A stretch of 20,000 nt of DNA from Eimeria necatrix (Eukaryota > Apicomplexa > Conoidasida > Eucoccidiorida > Eimeriidae), in contig NW_013654213.1 in assembly GCF_000499385.1 (NCBI RefSeq), forward strand, positions 1 to 20,000, in the 5' to 3' direction. Of this stretch, positions 1 to 10,246 are shown one piece after another. The notes beneath the pieces are model-generated. The model saw only the letters and a list, made by a program, of their open reading frames with translations. It was not told the DNA's origin and did not search any database. Position numbers and translations under genes: made by a program. Each line of letters opens with the position of its first letter. The first letter of the stretch is position 1.

Positions 1-14
1 GCCCCCTCCCCCGC

Positions 15-50
<36 letters not shown>

Positions 51-867
51 GCGCAGCAGCAGCGTATTTTTTGGCGTCGCAGAGGAAAGCCACGAGGATC
101 ATCCAGACGATGGAAGGCAGCCCGCCCTCCTTCATGGTGGGGAGGCGGCGGTTGCGCGCCCAGACCTTGAGCAGCCGCATGAGGGGCCGCAGCTGCGGCT
201 GCTGCTGCAGCAGCCAGCCGAAGAACTCGCTGTGCCAAACGCTGTTGCTGGTGTTCACTGACACGTCGCAGACCACAGAGCCTCCCGGGGTTCTGAGGGT
301 CAAGATGGGGACTCTGGCGCTTTCGACGAGCTGCAGTCTGGCGAGGAGCAGCGGCCACTCGCTCCTGCGCTGCTGCTGCTGCTGCACCTCCTCGATCGTG
401 GCTCTCAAGTGCTGCAGCACCCCCACAGAGTCCGCCCGATAGCCCCGAGTCACCAAAACTACATCCAAGTCACTTCCTGCTGCATCAACATCGTAAGCCG
501 TGCTGCCAGCAAGATGCAGCGAAGTGCTGCTGCCGAGGACGTGGCTGACGAAGTGGGCCAGGGAGTTGTACAGCACGCGCTTCTCTTCGCGGGAAGCAGC
601 AGAGGGGGTCACTTGCTGCAGCAGCTGCTGCAGCAGGTGCTCCGACAGCAGCAGCAGCCGGCTTATTTGCCCGCTGCTGCACCCCGCGCTGCTGCTGCCG
701 CTGCTGCTGCTGCTGCCAGCTGCTGCTGCTGCTGCTGAAGGCGACGCTGCTGCGGCGACGCCCGACGACGCGCCTGCGGCTGCTGCTGCTGCTGCTGCTG
801 CACCCACGCGCTGCTCTCCGGACGCGAAGCCAACCCCAGACGCCCCGCCCGAACCACCCCCTGCTCC

Positions 868-903
<36 letters not shown>

Positions 904-980
904 AGCGGCAGCGGCCGCGCGCTCCGACGCCGAAGCACACCCCGCCCCCGCAGCAGGCAACGCGCACACCAGGGGCGCCA

Positions 981-1015
<35 letters not shown>

Positions 1016-1842
1016 CCAGAGCTGCTCCCCTGCATGCTCTCTTGCTGCAGCCCGCTCGGCAACACAAACTGCTGCTGCGCAGCAGACCCAGGCTGCAACT
1101 CCAGCTGCGGCAGCTGCAAATGGCGCGGAAAATGCTGCTGCTGCTGCATCAGCTGCTGCTGATGCTGCTGCTGCTGCATCAGCTGCTGCTGATGCTGCTG
1201 CTGCTGCTGCATCAGCTGCTGCTGCTGATGCTGCTGATGCTGCTGCTGATGCTGCATCAGCTGCTGCTGCTGATGCTGCTGCTGCTGCTGCATCAGCTGC
1301 TGCTGCTGGTACAGCTGCAGCGAAGCTTCCGAAGCTCCCGATAGAACTCCTCCCAACCCTCCCGAATGCGCTGCTGCAGCATCCGCTGCAGCAGCAACTG
1401 GCAGCAGCAACTGCTGACGCTGCTGCCGAAGCTGCTGCACCGAACCGCGCCTCCGCTGCTGCTGCTGCTGCTGCTGCGGCTGCTGCTGCTGCGGCTTTTG
1501 ATCTTGCTGCAGATCCCCGCAGCGGCTGCTGCCCGCGCTGCCGCGGCGACCGCCGGAAGACCGTGCAAGTCCCTGCTGGTGCTGCTGCTGCTCGTGCTGC
1601 TGCTGCAGCAGCTGCTGCTGCTGCAGCAGCTGCTGCTGCTGCAGCAGCAGCTGTTGCTGTTGTTGTTGCTGCTGCTGCTGTTGCTGCTGCACGTGCTGCT
1701 CTTGCCACCGCTGGCATCTTCTGTTGTGCTGCTGCTGCTGCTGCTGTTGGAGCTGCTGCTGCATCTGCTGCCGCTCAGCAAGAGACGATAAGAGAATCGC
1801 ACGCAGCTGCTGCTGCGTGCTGCTGGCTCGCTGAGGCTTCTG

Positions 1843-1883
<41 letters not shown>

Positions 1884-2044
1884 TTTGCTGGTTTTGCTGC
1901 TCCAAGTGTGGAGACCTCACGTTCATGTGTCCTTGGCCATCGCCGCTGCTGCTACTGCTGCTGCAGCAACTGCTGCTGTTGCTGCTGCAGTCATCTCCGG
2001 GGCGCGCTGAGGCCCCCTCTCCGTCTGGCTCTGCTCCTGCCGCA

Positions 2045-2076
<32 letters not shown>

Positions 2077-2374
2077 AGCTGCTGCTGCTGCCTCGCTGTA
2101 ATCCCTGGCAGCAAATGGAGCAGATCTTTCTGCACGAACGTGTGCAGCCTCCAGTCCGTGTAAAGCATCTGCTGCTGGCGGTGCTGCAGCAGCTGCAGCA
2201 ACAGCAGGTGCTGCAGCAGCAGATGCTGCAGCAGCAGATGCTTCGCCTCTTGGGCTCCCTGGAGGTGCCTGTGAAGAGGCAGCAGCAGCACCAGCAGCAG
2301 CAGCAGAATCCAAAAGTTCTGCAGCTGCTGTTGCTTCTTGCACTGACGCAGCTATTTGGCTTGTGTCAGGCTGC

Positions 2375-2413
<39 letters not shown>

Positions 2414-2902
2414 CGCCTGTGGCCGCTGCCGCTCCTGCTGCCGCCGTTTGACTGGCCCCTGAGGCCCCTTCTACTTTTGCTGCTGCTGCACCTGCTGCTT
2501 CTTCCTCTGCTGCTTCTGCTGCTGCTGCGGCGACGCATGCAGCAGCGAGGCGGCAGCAGGAGTGCAGCAGCGGGTGGAGGCCGCTCTGCTGCAGCAGCAG
2601 CAGCTGCTGCTGCTGCTGCTGCTTCAGAAATACCGAGTCTTGCCTCTTCTGCTGCAGCAGTTGCTGCTGGCGTTTCCGCAGCCCTTGCAGCTGCAGCGGG
2701 ACAACCAGCAGCAGAAACAAGACTTTGTGGCCCCGAAGCAGCAGCAGCATCAGCTGCTGCTGCTGCTGGACTTGCTGCTGCCGTTGGCGCCGTAGGAACG
2801 CTCGCAGCAGCAGCAGCAGCAGCACAAGTTGCTGCTGCAGCGGCATCGGCGCTGCATGCGTCCAAAGGAGACCAGAGGCGTTTGAGGTCTCTGTCGAGGG
2901 CC

Positions 2903-2945
<43 letters not shown>

Positions 2946-3350
2946 GGGGTTCTGCTGCTGCGCTCATTGCTGCAGGCGCCTCCCCTGCTACACCAGCTAT
3001 TGTGGGAGCTGCTGCTGCTGTTTTCGCAGCTGCTGCTGCTGCCGTTGCTGCTGTTGCTGCTGTTGCTGCTGCTGCAGTACTTTGTCCTGAGCAAGCCACT
3101 AATGGGTAAGGCTTTGCTGCGGGCGTCTCATGAGGGGCCCAGAACTCCCTTGCTGCCATTGTTGCTGTTGCCGCTGCTGCGGCTGCTGCTGCTGCTGTTG
3201 CTGTTGCTGCTGCTGCTGCTGCTGCTGCATTGGTGTGGCGGCCGCTGTACGGTGGCTCCGCTGCTGCTGCTGCTACTGCAGCAGCTGCGGAAGGCCCATG
3301 CAATTGCTGTTGGTGCGAGACGTGCAGCGGCGGTTGCAGCAGCAACTGCA

Positions 3351-3381
<31 letters not shown>

Positions 3382-3480
3382 GTCCTCATCCGCCTGTGGG
3401 GTGTCTGCGCATACACCGGAAGCTGCTGGTGCTGCTTCCCCCGCTAAAGGAACAGAAGCTGCAGCACGATCTACATGCAT
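1..3480 (-). CDS. Cid1/TRF4-like nucleotidyltransferase (non-canonical poly(A) or poly(U) polymerase), 3' end outside window
   Basis: This frame is open on the minus strand from a TAG at 3555-3553 to the left edge. The first ATG is at 3480, giving at least 1160 residues. Residues 1 to about 930 are low-complexity Ala, Gln and Ser runs. From about residue 939 the sequence becomes globular. The nucleotidyltransferase motif is visible as G992-S993 followed by GSDLDV, with D1004 and D1006, and the third carboxylate D1072 in VCDVSVN. A helical LLKVWARNRRL segment follows (about 1103-1113), then GGLPSIVWMILVAFL, which is typical of the Cid1/TRF4/TUTase central domain. The family adds A or U to RNA 3' ends in nucleus, cytoplasm or mitochondrion; which applies here cannot be seen. 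The rest of the PAP-associated domain lies outside the window. A short poly-Gln insert sits between D1006 and D1072. Introns in the low-complexity half, or an upstream exon, cannot be excluded, so the family is secure but the start is not. Confidence 0.8.
640..3480 (-). repeat. CAG/CTG trinucleotide-rich coding tract
   Basis: There are dozens of uninterrupted (CTG)n blocks on the plus strand (for example 870-903, 984-1014, 1141-1310, 2905-2941, 3350-3381), separated by unique bases. On the minus strand the same open frame reads them as poly-Ala, poly-Gln or poly-Ser, depending on phase. No stop occurs in about 2.8 kb, even across the interspersed non-repeat bases, which supports translation. 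Such homopolymeric runs are well known in Eimeria proteins. Confidence 0.75.
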
Positions 3481-3843
3481 GGCTAGGCCTTTTGCTGCAG
3501 CAGCAGCAACTGCAGCTGCTGCTGCTGCTGCTGCAGCTGCTGCGCTGCAGGGCTATTCAGCGCGGAAGCCGTTTTCGCTGCTGCTGCTGCTGCTGCCGCC
3601 GCCCCCCGCAAGTGCAGCGGTGCTGCTGCAAGCGCAGTATGTTTCACTGCTGCCAGCCGCAGCGCTGCTGCTGCCTCCCTGCCTCGTCGCGGCTGCTGCT
3701 GCTGCTGCTGCTGCTGCTGAAGGCCAAAAAGCTCGGAGAGCAGGTGCTGTTGCTGCAGCAGCTACTGTTGCTGCTGCTGCTGGGGAGCTCCCCCCAGCAG
3801 ATGCAGTTTTACGCCGGAGATGGCGCATGCACTCTTTCGGGGC

Positions 3844-3880
<37 letters not shown>

Positions 3881-4091
3881 CGGTGCAGCAAGAGAAGCCC
3901 TTGCTGCAGCTGGTTGCTGCTACCCTTTGTGGGGAGGGTAGAAAGAAAATAACACCAGGAGCTGCTGCTAATGCTGCAGAAGGTGTACAGTGACAGCGCC
4001 CAGCAGCAGCTGCCGCCCTTGCGGCTGTGCCCAGGCAGCAGCAGCAGCAAAAGCTAAGCCGCGGTGTTGCTGCTGCTCTGCTGCAGCTAAA

Positions 4092-4409
4092 CTAATAAAT
4101 AAGAAAGAAGCAACAACCTTGAGGGCGTACAAAGTATGGTTTGGCTTTTCTACTAGGCCCCGCTGCAGCGGCTGCAATTGCTGCGGCTACTGGCAGCAGC
4201 AGCAGCTGCTGCTGCTGCAGCAGCAGCTGCTGCTGTTTGTTTATGGAGTTTCTCGCTTTCACACAACAGCCACATTGCTCATTTGCCTTTAAGAGACCAG
4301 CCTCCTCATCATAGAAGGTTTTGCTGCTATTCTTGCGCCGTTCCTCTGCTGCTGCTGCTGCTGCTGCTTTTGCTGCTGTCCGCGCCCTTGCTGCTGCAGC
4401 TGCAACCAT
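4092..4409 (-). CDS. Possible 5' exon or small hypothetical protein
   Basis: The ATG at 4409 has a favourable context (A at -3, G at +4). After an Ala-rich start the frame crosses non-repetitive DNA (about 4220-4330) encoding charged, mixed residues including KTFYDEEAGLLKANEQ and KARNSINK, and later GPSRKAKPYFVRPQ. A plausible donor (CAAG|GTTGTT) at about 4118 and a pyrimidine-rich acceptor near 4082 suggest splicing to a second segment at about 4081-3991. It might be the 5' end of the nucleotidyltransferase gene or an independent gene. No family is recognised, and the evidence is only composition and context. Confidence 0.3.
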   Translation of the reverse strand: MVAAAAARARTAAKAAAAAAAEERRKNSSKTFYDEEAGLLKANEQCGCCVKARNSINKQQQLLLQQQQLLLLPVAAAIAAAAAGPSRKAKPYFVRPQGCCFFLIY

Positions 4410-4844
4410 TTTCTTGCTGCTGCTGCTTCACTTTTCCTGTAGCTAAACATAAAAGAGCAATAATAGCGTTTTGCTGCTGCATCGTGTGCTGCTAGAGTTG
4501 CTGCTTTTGCACGGTGTGCGCTGCTGCCGCTGCTGCTGCTGCTGCTGCACGCAAGGCGGCCCCGCAGCCAAAGAACAGCCTGTCAAGCCAGTAAATTTGC
4601 TGCTGCAGCAACAGCAGCAGCAGCAAATCCTGAAACTTTTGCTGCTGCTGTCTACGGTGCGCGGAGCCACTTTGGGCGCAGCAGCAAGGCAGCAGCAGCC
4701 CCGCAGGCGGTTAAGCTGCAGCAGCAGCGGATCCCCCTGCTGCAGCAGCAGCAACAGCAGCAGCAAAGACAGCAGCAGCAGCAGCGCGACCTCTTGCTGC
4801 CGTGGAATGGTACACTAGGGGCTGCTGCGCTGCTCGAGGCTCCC

Positions 4845-4888
<44 letters not shown>

Positions 4889-4942
4889 TGTCTTCGCAGC
4901 TAGCTGCCCTTCTGATTGGCTGTTTCTGCACATGTGGCTGGG

Positions 4943-4986
4943 CAGCTAGCCACCTAGCTAGCCAGCTAGCTAGCTAGCTAGCTAGT
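4943..4986. repeat. GCTA tetranucleotide array (short)
   Basis: Imperfect tandem GCTA/GCCA units become perfect near 4965-4986. The unit is self-complementary (AGCT). It is the first of three such arrays in the window; the others are at 12362-12640 and 18000-18530. Confidence 0.85.
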
Positions 4987-5053
4987 CTGCTGAACATTCA
5001 GCTGCTGCTGCTGCTGCTGCTGCAGCAGCGCCGCTGCGATCGCGTCCCGAGAC

Positions 5054-5327
5054 TAAACCCTAAACCCTCACTAGTCTAAACCCTAAACCCTCGGCAGTCT
5101 AAACCCTAAACCCTCGAGCCTAAACCCTAGTGCTGCAGCTGCCAGCCTAAACCCTAGCAGCGCTAAACCCTAAACCCCCGCCCACTGTGCTGCAAACGTA
5201 AACCCTAGCTGCACAAACCCTAAACCCTAGCTCTACACTAAACCCTAGACACAGCCTAAAGCTTCTAAACCCTAGGTAAACCCTAAACCCTTGGTAAACC
5301 CTAAACCCCAAATAAACCCTAAACCAC
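5054..5327. repeat. Degenerate telomere-like AAACCCT array
   Basis: About 20 AAACCCT units are interrupted by short spacers such as CTCACTAGTCT, GAGCCT and GCTGCAGCTGCCAG. All are in one orientation: C-rich strand on plus, so TTTAGGG reads on minus. It lies about 160 bp downstream of the eL39 stop codon, where the 3' UTR or terminator should be. Confidence 0.95.
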
Positions 5328-5488
5328 CAAAACCCGAAGCTCCAGAGTTTGGCACGAGGCGCTGCTGCGGCTCGCGGCATTCCAGCCACGAACTGCAGCA
5401 GCAGCAACAGCGGGACCCTTCCGAGCAGCAACGGCAGCAGCAGCAGCAGCTGCTGCTGCTGCTGCAGCAAACTGCCCTGCTGCAGCAA

Positions 5489-5597
5489 TTACATGCCGAG
5501 CTTGGTGCGCCTCCAGTGGCGCCTCTTGCAGTTGTACCTGCAGCAGCAGCAAACCACAAGACACGCACCCCGCTCCTCCCGCTGCTGCTGCTGCTGC

Positions 5598-5631
<34 letters not shown>

Positions 5632-5764
5632 TTGGGGTGTCTGTACACCTCAACGCACTTGATCTTGCAGTCTGTCTTCATCCGCACCCAGTGGGGAATG
5701 GGGCGGTTTTGCTTCTGCTTCTTCCCCAGCCGCTTCTTCAGGTTCAAACCCTTGATGGAACCCT

Positions 5765-5801
<37 letters not shown>

Positions 5802-6250
5802 GACTTGCATGCAGGCAGCGGCAGAGCAGCAGGGGGCGCCGCGGCGACAGCAGCAGCAGCAACGGAGCAGAAGCCCCACAACAGCACAACACGTGCAGCA
5901 GCAGCGCGGGGCTGCGCCTGCTGCTTCTCGGAGGGAGCAGCTACAGCAGCAGCACGAAAGCCCAACTCCCACATCCCATCGATGGGCAGTTGCGCTGCAG
6001 CATATCGACTGCAGCTGCTGCTGCTCCGCGCTCTCGCCGGCTGCTGCAGCCGCAGCAGCAGCCGCAGCCGCAGCTGCTCCGGCTGCTGCAGCTGTTGCTG
6101 CTGAAGCGCAGCAGCAGCACCTGCTGCTGCTGCTGCAGCAACGCGCAGTCGCGGTCCTCGTGGCGAGCCCTTTGCTGCAGCGACTGTGAGGCAGCCTTAA
6201 GGCTACAGAAAACAAGAAATGGAGAGGGTGAGAGCAGCAGCAGCAGCAAC

Positions 6251-6286
<36 letters not shown>

Positions 6287-6294
6287 CGTACCAT
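5489..6294 (-). CDS. RPL39: 60S ribosomal protein eL39
   Basis: Small basic protein of the large ribosomal subunit that lines the exit tunnel. Three minus-strand coding segments join in phase: ATG alone at 6292-6294, then 5659-5762, then 5489-5537. The product is 51 residues, the exact family length. The signature KKQKQNRPIPHW is followed by VRMKT and, in the last exon, YNCKRRHWRRTKLG and a final Met. Intron 1 (5763-6291) starts GTACGT directly after the ATG, ends CTGCAG and is full of CAG repeats. It also contains a TGCATGCA at 5806-5813. Intron 2 (5538-5658) starts GTGCGT, ends CTGCAG, and carries the GGTGTCTGTACACC palindrome close to its donor. The start is fixed because the second exon opens directly with GSIK, so Met must come from another exon, and ATG|GTACGT is a fitting donor. 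Confidence 0.97.
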
Positions 6295-6393
6295 GGTGTC
6301 CCCGTCGGCAAAAAGCAGAGCCTGCAGTGTATAGGCACCTCCAGAAACTTAAAAAATAGAAAAGCTTCTTTTTTGCTGCTGCGGGAGCCAATA

Positions 6394-6439
<46 letters not shown>

Positions 6440-6874
6440 CTCCAACTTGGGGCTTTACCCCACAGGGGTAGCAGTTCAGCGGCCGAGCAGCAGCAGCAGC
6501 AGCAGCAGCATGTTGCTGCTGCTGCCGCTGCTGCTGCTGCTAATTATGCTGCCTCCAATTGCAGTCAAAATAAGGCTTAATTTGTGCTGCAAATGGGCCC
6601 GGTGCTAGCATGCTGTGCTGCTGAGGTGCTGCAGCTGCTGCTGCCACCTACCGTCCTTGCTGCTGCTGCTGCAGCAGCAGCAGCAGCAGCACTAGCACAG
6701 CTCGAAAAACTTGTAAAAGTATTAGTCTGAAACAAACTTGAAGTTGTATAGGCTCACTTTAGCTATTCACTGTTGCTCACCAGTTCAGCAGCAACTGCTG
6801 CTGCTGCTGCTGCTGCCGCTGTCGCTGCTGCTGCTGCTCCTGGCCCATCGACGTGAACGCGGCTGCGCCTCAGC

Positions 6875-6909
<35 letters not shown>

Positions 6910-7251
6910 ACACGAATGCCCTTAGTTCTCGCGCTAGATCTTCTTGAAATATGCTGTTGCCTCAGTTCTTTGCTGCTACGGAGACACAGGGGAGCAGCAG
7001 GGGAGCAGCAGCAGCAGCAGCAGGAGCAGAGTGTCCTGGCTGGTCCGCGACTGCCGGATCGGTCGGTCTCCGCGCCCGCGCAGCAGCAGCAGCAGCTGCT
7101 GCTGCTGCTGCTGCTGCTGCTGAGAAAGCTTTAAAAATAGCTGCTGCTACTGCTGCAGCTAGTAGTAATAACTCTTTTGCCCTGCCTACTTGGGGTGTAT
7201 GCGCATACACCTCAGACTCGACCCTCGTCTGGGCAGCAGCAAGGTCTGCTG

Positions 7252-7288
<37 letters not shown>

Positions 7289-7430
7289 GCGGCAGCAGCA
7301 GCAGCAGCAGGCTTCGGGTTCTAGCGGCTTTGAAGACAAAAGGGCAGCGTTTGCTGCAGCTGCTCGTCTTGCTGCTGCTGCTGCTGCTGCTGTGCTTCGA
7401 TGACTAGCGGTGCTGCTGCAGCGCTTCACA
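6295..7430. promoter_or_regulatory. Divergent intergenic interval between eL39 and the lectin/RCC1/TSP1 gene
   Basis: The interval lies between two start codons that point away from each other, so it should carry both promoters and 5' UTRs. It holds CTG arrays (about 6394-6433, 6781-6840, 7097-7123, 7369-7392), CAG arrays (about 6487-6511, 6876-6906, 7006-7026, 7254-7310), AT-richer islands (6340-6375, 6540-6585, 6700-6770) and an 18-bp palindrome at 7194-7211. No TATA box or known coccidian promoter motif was identified with confidence. Open frames here are repeat-driven. Confidence 0.5.
7194..7211. repeat. Perfect 18-bp palindrome GGTGTATGCGCATACACC
   Basis: The sequence equals its own reverse complement. 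It belongs to a family in this window with shared arms GGTGTA and TACACC: 3400-3417, 5636-5649, 9597-9610, 16513-16526, 18677-18690, 18894-18907, and degenerate copies at 3982-3990, 16295-16308, 19297-19310 and 19477-19492. Confidence 0.9.
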
Positions 7431-7559
7431 ATGTCCTTCGCAGTTTTGCTGCTGCTGCAGCAGCTGCTTCTTCTGCAGCAGCTGCTGCAAAGAGCTGCAG
7501 CAACAGGGCCTCACCGCGGCCTTGAACAACACACTCTCGCTGCAGGCAGCCTCCCTTGG

Positions 7560-7602
<43 letters not shown>

Positions 7603-7701
7603 GCAGCAGCAGCAGCAAGCTGCAAGGCCTGCTCCTTCAAGATGCTTCGGCGCTGCAGCTGCAAGCAGCAGAAGACGGCGACACTGTGCTGCGCACCCTC
7701 G
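7431..7701 (+). other. Exon 1: leader-like hydrophobic segment and poly-Ser linker
   Basis: Residues 1-25 begin MSFAVLLLL and continue as Leu blocks broken by Gln pairs, ending RAAATG. This is compatible with a signal peptide, although the Gln content is atypical. Residues 45-62 are a Ser run from the CAG array at 7561-7618. The exon then becomes normal sequence (KLQGLLLQDASALQLQAAED) and ends in phase 1 at TLG|GTGCG. Joined to exon 2 it reads LRTLAFEVLENN without a break. Confidence 0.65.
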
Positions 7702-8452
7702 GTGCGTTTAGACGCAGGGTTTAGGGTTTAGGGTTTAGGGTTTAGGGTTTAGATTTTAGGGTTTAGAGTTTAGGTTTGGAGTTCAGGATTCAGGGTTTAG
7801 GGTTTAGGGTTTAGGGTTTAGGTCAGCGAGATTCGGCATTTGAGTGGGTGGGGCCAACGTAAAGACAGGGGCGAGAAGGCTGGCTAAACCCTAAACCCTA
7901 AACCCTAAACCCCAGACCCTAAACCCTAAACTGCATGTCCCATAACCTAAACCCTAAACCCTAAACCCTAAACCCTAAATCGTGCCACTCTCTGAGTCCC
8001 CGCGCACCACCTGAGCCAGCTTTGTGGTTGCCGCTGCTGCTGCCACTCCTGTTGCTGCTGCCACTCCTGCTGCTGCTGCTGTTTCTTCCGTTGCTGCTCC
8101 CACTGCTGCTGCTGCTGCTGTCCCTGCTGCGGCTGCTGCTGCTCCCAATGGGGCTGCTGCCGCTCCCACTCCTGCTGCTTCTGCTGCTGCTGCTACCACT
8201 ACTCCCGCTGCTGCTGCTGCTCCCGCTGCTGCTGCTGCTGCTGCGCCCACTGCTCCCGCTGCTGCTGCTGCTGCTGCTCCCACTACTGCTGCTGCTGCTG
8301 CTGCTCCCACTGCTGCTGCTGCTGCTCCCACTGCTGCTGCTCCCACTGCTGCTCCCACCGCTCCCGCTGCTGCTGCCGCTGCTGCTCCCACTGCTGCTGC
8401 TGCTGCTCCCACTGCTGCCGCTGCTGCTCCCACTGCTGCTGCTGCTGCTCCC

Positions 8453-8484
<32 letters not shown>

Positions 8485-8954
8485 AGCATTTGAAGTGCTG
8501 GAGAACAATCAAGGGGACTTGAGTTGCGGAGAAGATATCATCAAAGTCAAAACTGCGCAGTGGCGCTCCGGCAACAACTCCTGCTCCTCAGTCTGGAGCT
8601 GCAAGTCCGCGCTCGCCGCCCTCTGTAAACCCTAAACCCTAAACCCTAAACCCTAAACCCTAAACCCTAAACCCTGGACCCTGAATGCGGAGTTTCGGCG
8701 CTTGCTGGGGGCTTCGCCTCGAGCTTTAAGAAGCAGTGGCGGCTCCCGTGGCGCCGCAAGGGTGATGTGTAGCGGCTGGGCTTCGGGGTTTAGGGTTTAG
8801 GGTTTAGGGTTTAGGGTTTAGGGTTTAGGGCTTAGGGTTTAGGGTTTAGGGTTTAGGGAGCTCAGGCAACTCGAAGCAAACGTGCAAGTTTCTCCCCACT
8901 GCCGAAGCCGTCACTTCCGCCGGTTCTTCCGGCTATGCCTTTGTTGAGGTTCGT

Positions 8955-9013
<59 letters not shown>

Positions 9014-9137
9014 AGATAAAGAGTCAAAAGAAATAAAAGAGACAATAGACACAAAAGAAACAAAAGAGTGGCTCGCACTTCTAGTCTCGCTGCAGAAGAC
9101 AGCCTAAGTGCTGCTGCCTGCTGGCCTTTAATTCTCT

Positions 9138-9180
<43 letters not shown>

Positions 9181-10211
9181 CCCTAGTGTTGCTGCTGGTC
9201 ATGATGTCGCTGCTGCTGCTTTTGCTAATCCTGCAGTCTCTGCTGCTTCCGCTCCTGGTCCTGATGCCACTACTTCTGTTGCAGCTGCTGCTGCTGTTGC
9301 TGCTGCTGCTGTTGTTGCTGCTGCTGCTGTTGTTGCTGCTGCTGCTGCGCCCCAAGGGTCTATTTTGTAGCCTTCATTCATCTGTCCCCGACTCCAGCTT
9401 TGAGTTTCTTTCACTGCTGCTGCTGCTGCTGCTGCCTCTGCTGCTGCTGCTTTTGCTGCTGCTGCTGCTGCTGTCGTTGCTGCTGCTGCTATTTTTCTTG
9501 TTTCTTTCTGTTTCATTGTCTTCTTTTTTGACTTCCTTTTTAATTTAATTAAAATAAATTTATTTCCTTTCTTTCCATTTAATTGCTGCGGCTCTGGGGT
9601 GTACGTACAGTGCGGGAATGTCTGCGCAGCAGTTATGAGTCCAATGAGAGTTTTAGAAGGCGAATATGATTGTGAGTTTTATTTTCTTTTTTATCTTTTT
9701 TCGATCTTTTTTGAATCTTTTCTTTTCCTTTTTGGTTCTTTTTGCATCTTTTTTCTTTCTCTTTTATTTCTGCTTTTTTGTTTTTTCCTTTTTGCTTTTC
9801 TTTTGCCTTCTTTTTTCCATTTTTCACCTTTTTCGCATTTTTGGATTTTTTTGCTTATTTTCGCTCTTTGCTGTCTTTGTTTCCTTTTGCTTCTTTTCTT
9901 CTTTTTATTTCTTTTTTGTTTTTTGTTTATTTTTATTTCTATTTCTTCTTTTTTGTTTTTTATCTTTTTTTCTCTTTTTGCATTTCTTTGGCTCTTTCAG
10001 CTGCTCCCTCCTCTCCTTTTCCTGTTCTTCCTTCCCAACTCACTAGGCTCTAACTGCCGAGGGTTTAGGGTTTAGGGTTTAGGGTTTAGGGTTTAGGGTT
10101 TGGAATTTGTGCAGGCGTTGAAGGCACAGGGCAAGAGCAGCGCCTCCTGGGGCCCTCCGCCTCTGGCGCTCTCGGGGAATATACGGACATCACTTGGGAC
10201 ACCCTCAGTGG

Positions 10212-10246
<35 letters not shown>

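Larger units (their letters stand above)
3556..5050. other. CTG/CAG-rich interval without a confident gene
   Basis: The interval holds many short CTG or CAG arrays with AT-richer islands at 3940-3975, 4080-4150, 4230-4320 and 4430-4470. It lies upstream of the ATG of the nucleotidyltransferase frame and downstream of eL39, so it could contain promoter, 5' UTR or 5' exons of the former. Several overlapping frames are open, but most owe this to the repeats. Only the frame at 4092-4409 looked better than chance. Confidence 0.5.
8487..9671 (+). other. Exons 2-4: SUEL-type (galactose/rhamnose-binding) lectin domain
   Basis: Residues 95-165 follow the SUEL/Gal_Lectin pattern: LSC at 102-104 with acidic residues, hydrophobic IIKVKTA at 108-114, a cysteine pair C123 and C129, then C137-NSKQT-C143, matching the family's C-x-GK-x-x-C, and GYAFVEC ending at C165, matching the family's final YxxVxYxC. 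C169 and C185 lie just beyond. The family's usual YGR appears as QWR (115-117), and the usual DPC motif is not evident, so sugar specificity may differ. Family members bind galactose or rhamnose; binding here is inferred. Confidence 0.7.

Noticed and set aside
485..1717. Long minus-strand frame rich in Ala and Ser, overlapping the nucleotidyltransferase
   Set aside because: It is open only because CAG repeats lack stops in all frames. The overlapping frame with the conserved catalytic motifs is the real one.
1563..3952. Plus-strand poly-Ala, poly-Leu and poly-Cys frames
   Set aside because: They lie antisense to the 3.5-kb open minus frame, show no family motif and derive from CTG repeats.
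5350..5360. GGCACGAG resembling a cDNA cloning adaptor
   Set aside because: It is a single short match in GC-rich genomic DNA with repeats continuing on both sides. Chance is the simpler explanation.
5319..6338. Long minus-strand frame covering the eL39 locus
   Set aside because: It includes the eL39 central exon by readthrough of introns. The 51-residue spliced product matches the family exactly.
7961..8635. Long frames across the CTGCTGCTCCCA array on both strands
   Set aside because: The array sits inside intron 1 of the phase-matched gene model. Only its 3' end (from 8487) is exon, in one frame.
9599..10075. Phe-rich plus-strand frame of 158 residues
   Set aside because: Only the first 61 bases (9611-9671) are coding. 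The rest reads through a GTGAGT donor into a T-rich intron.
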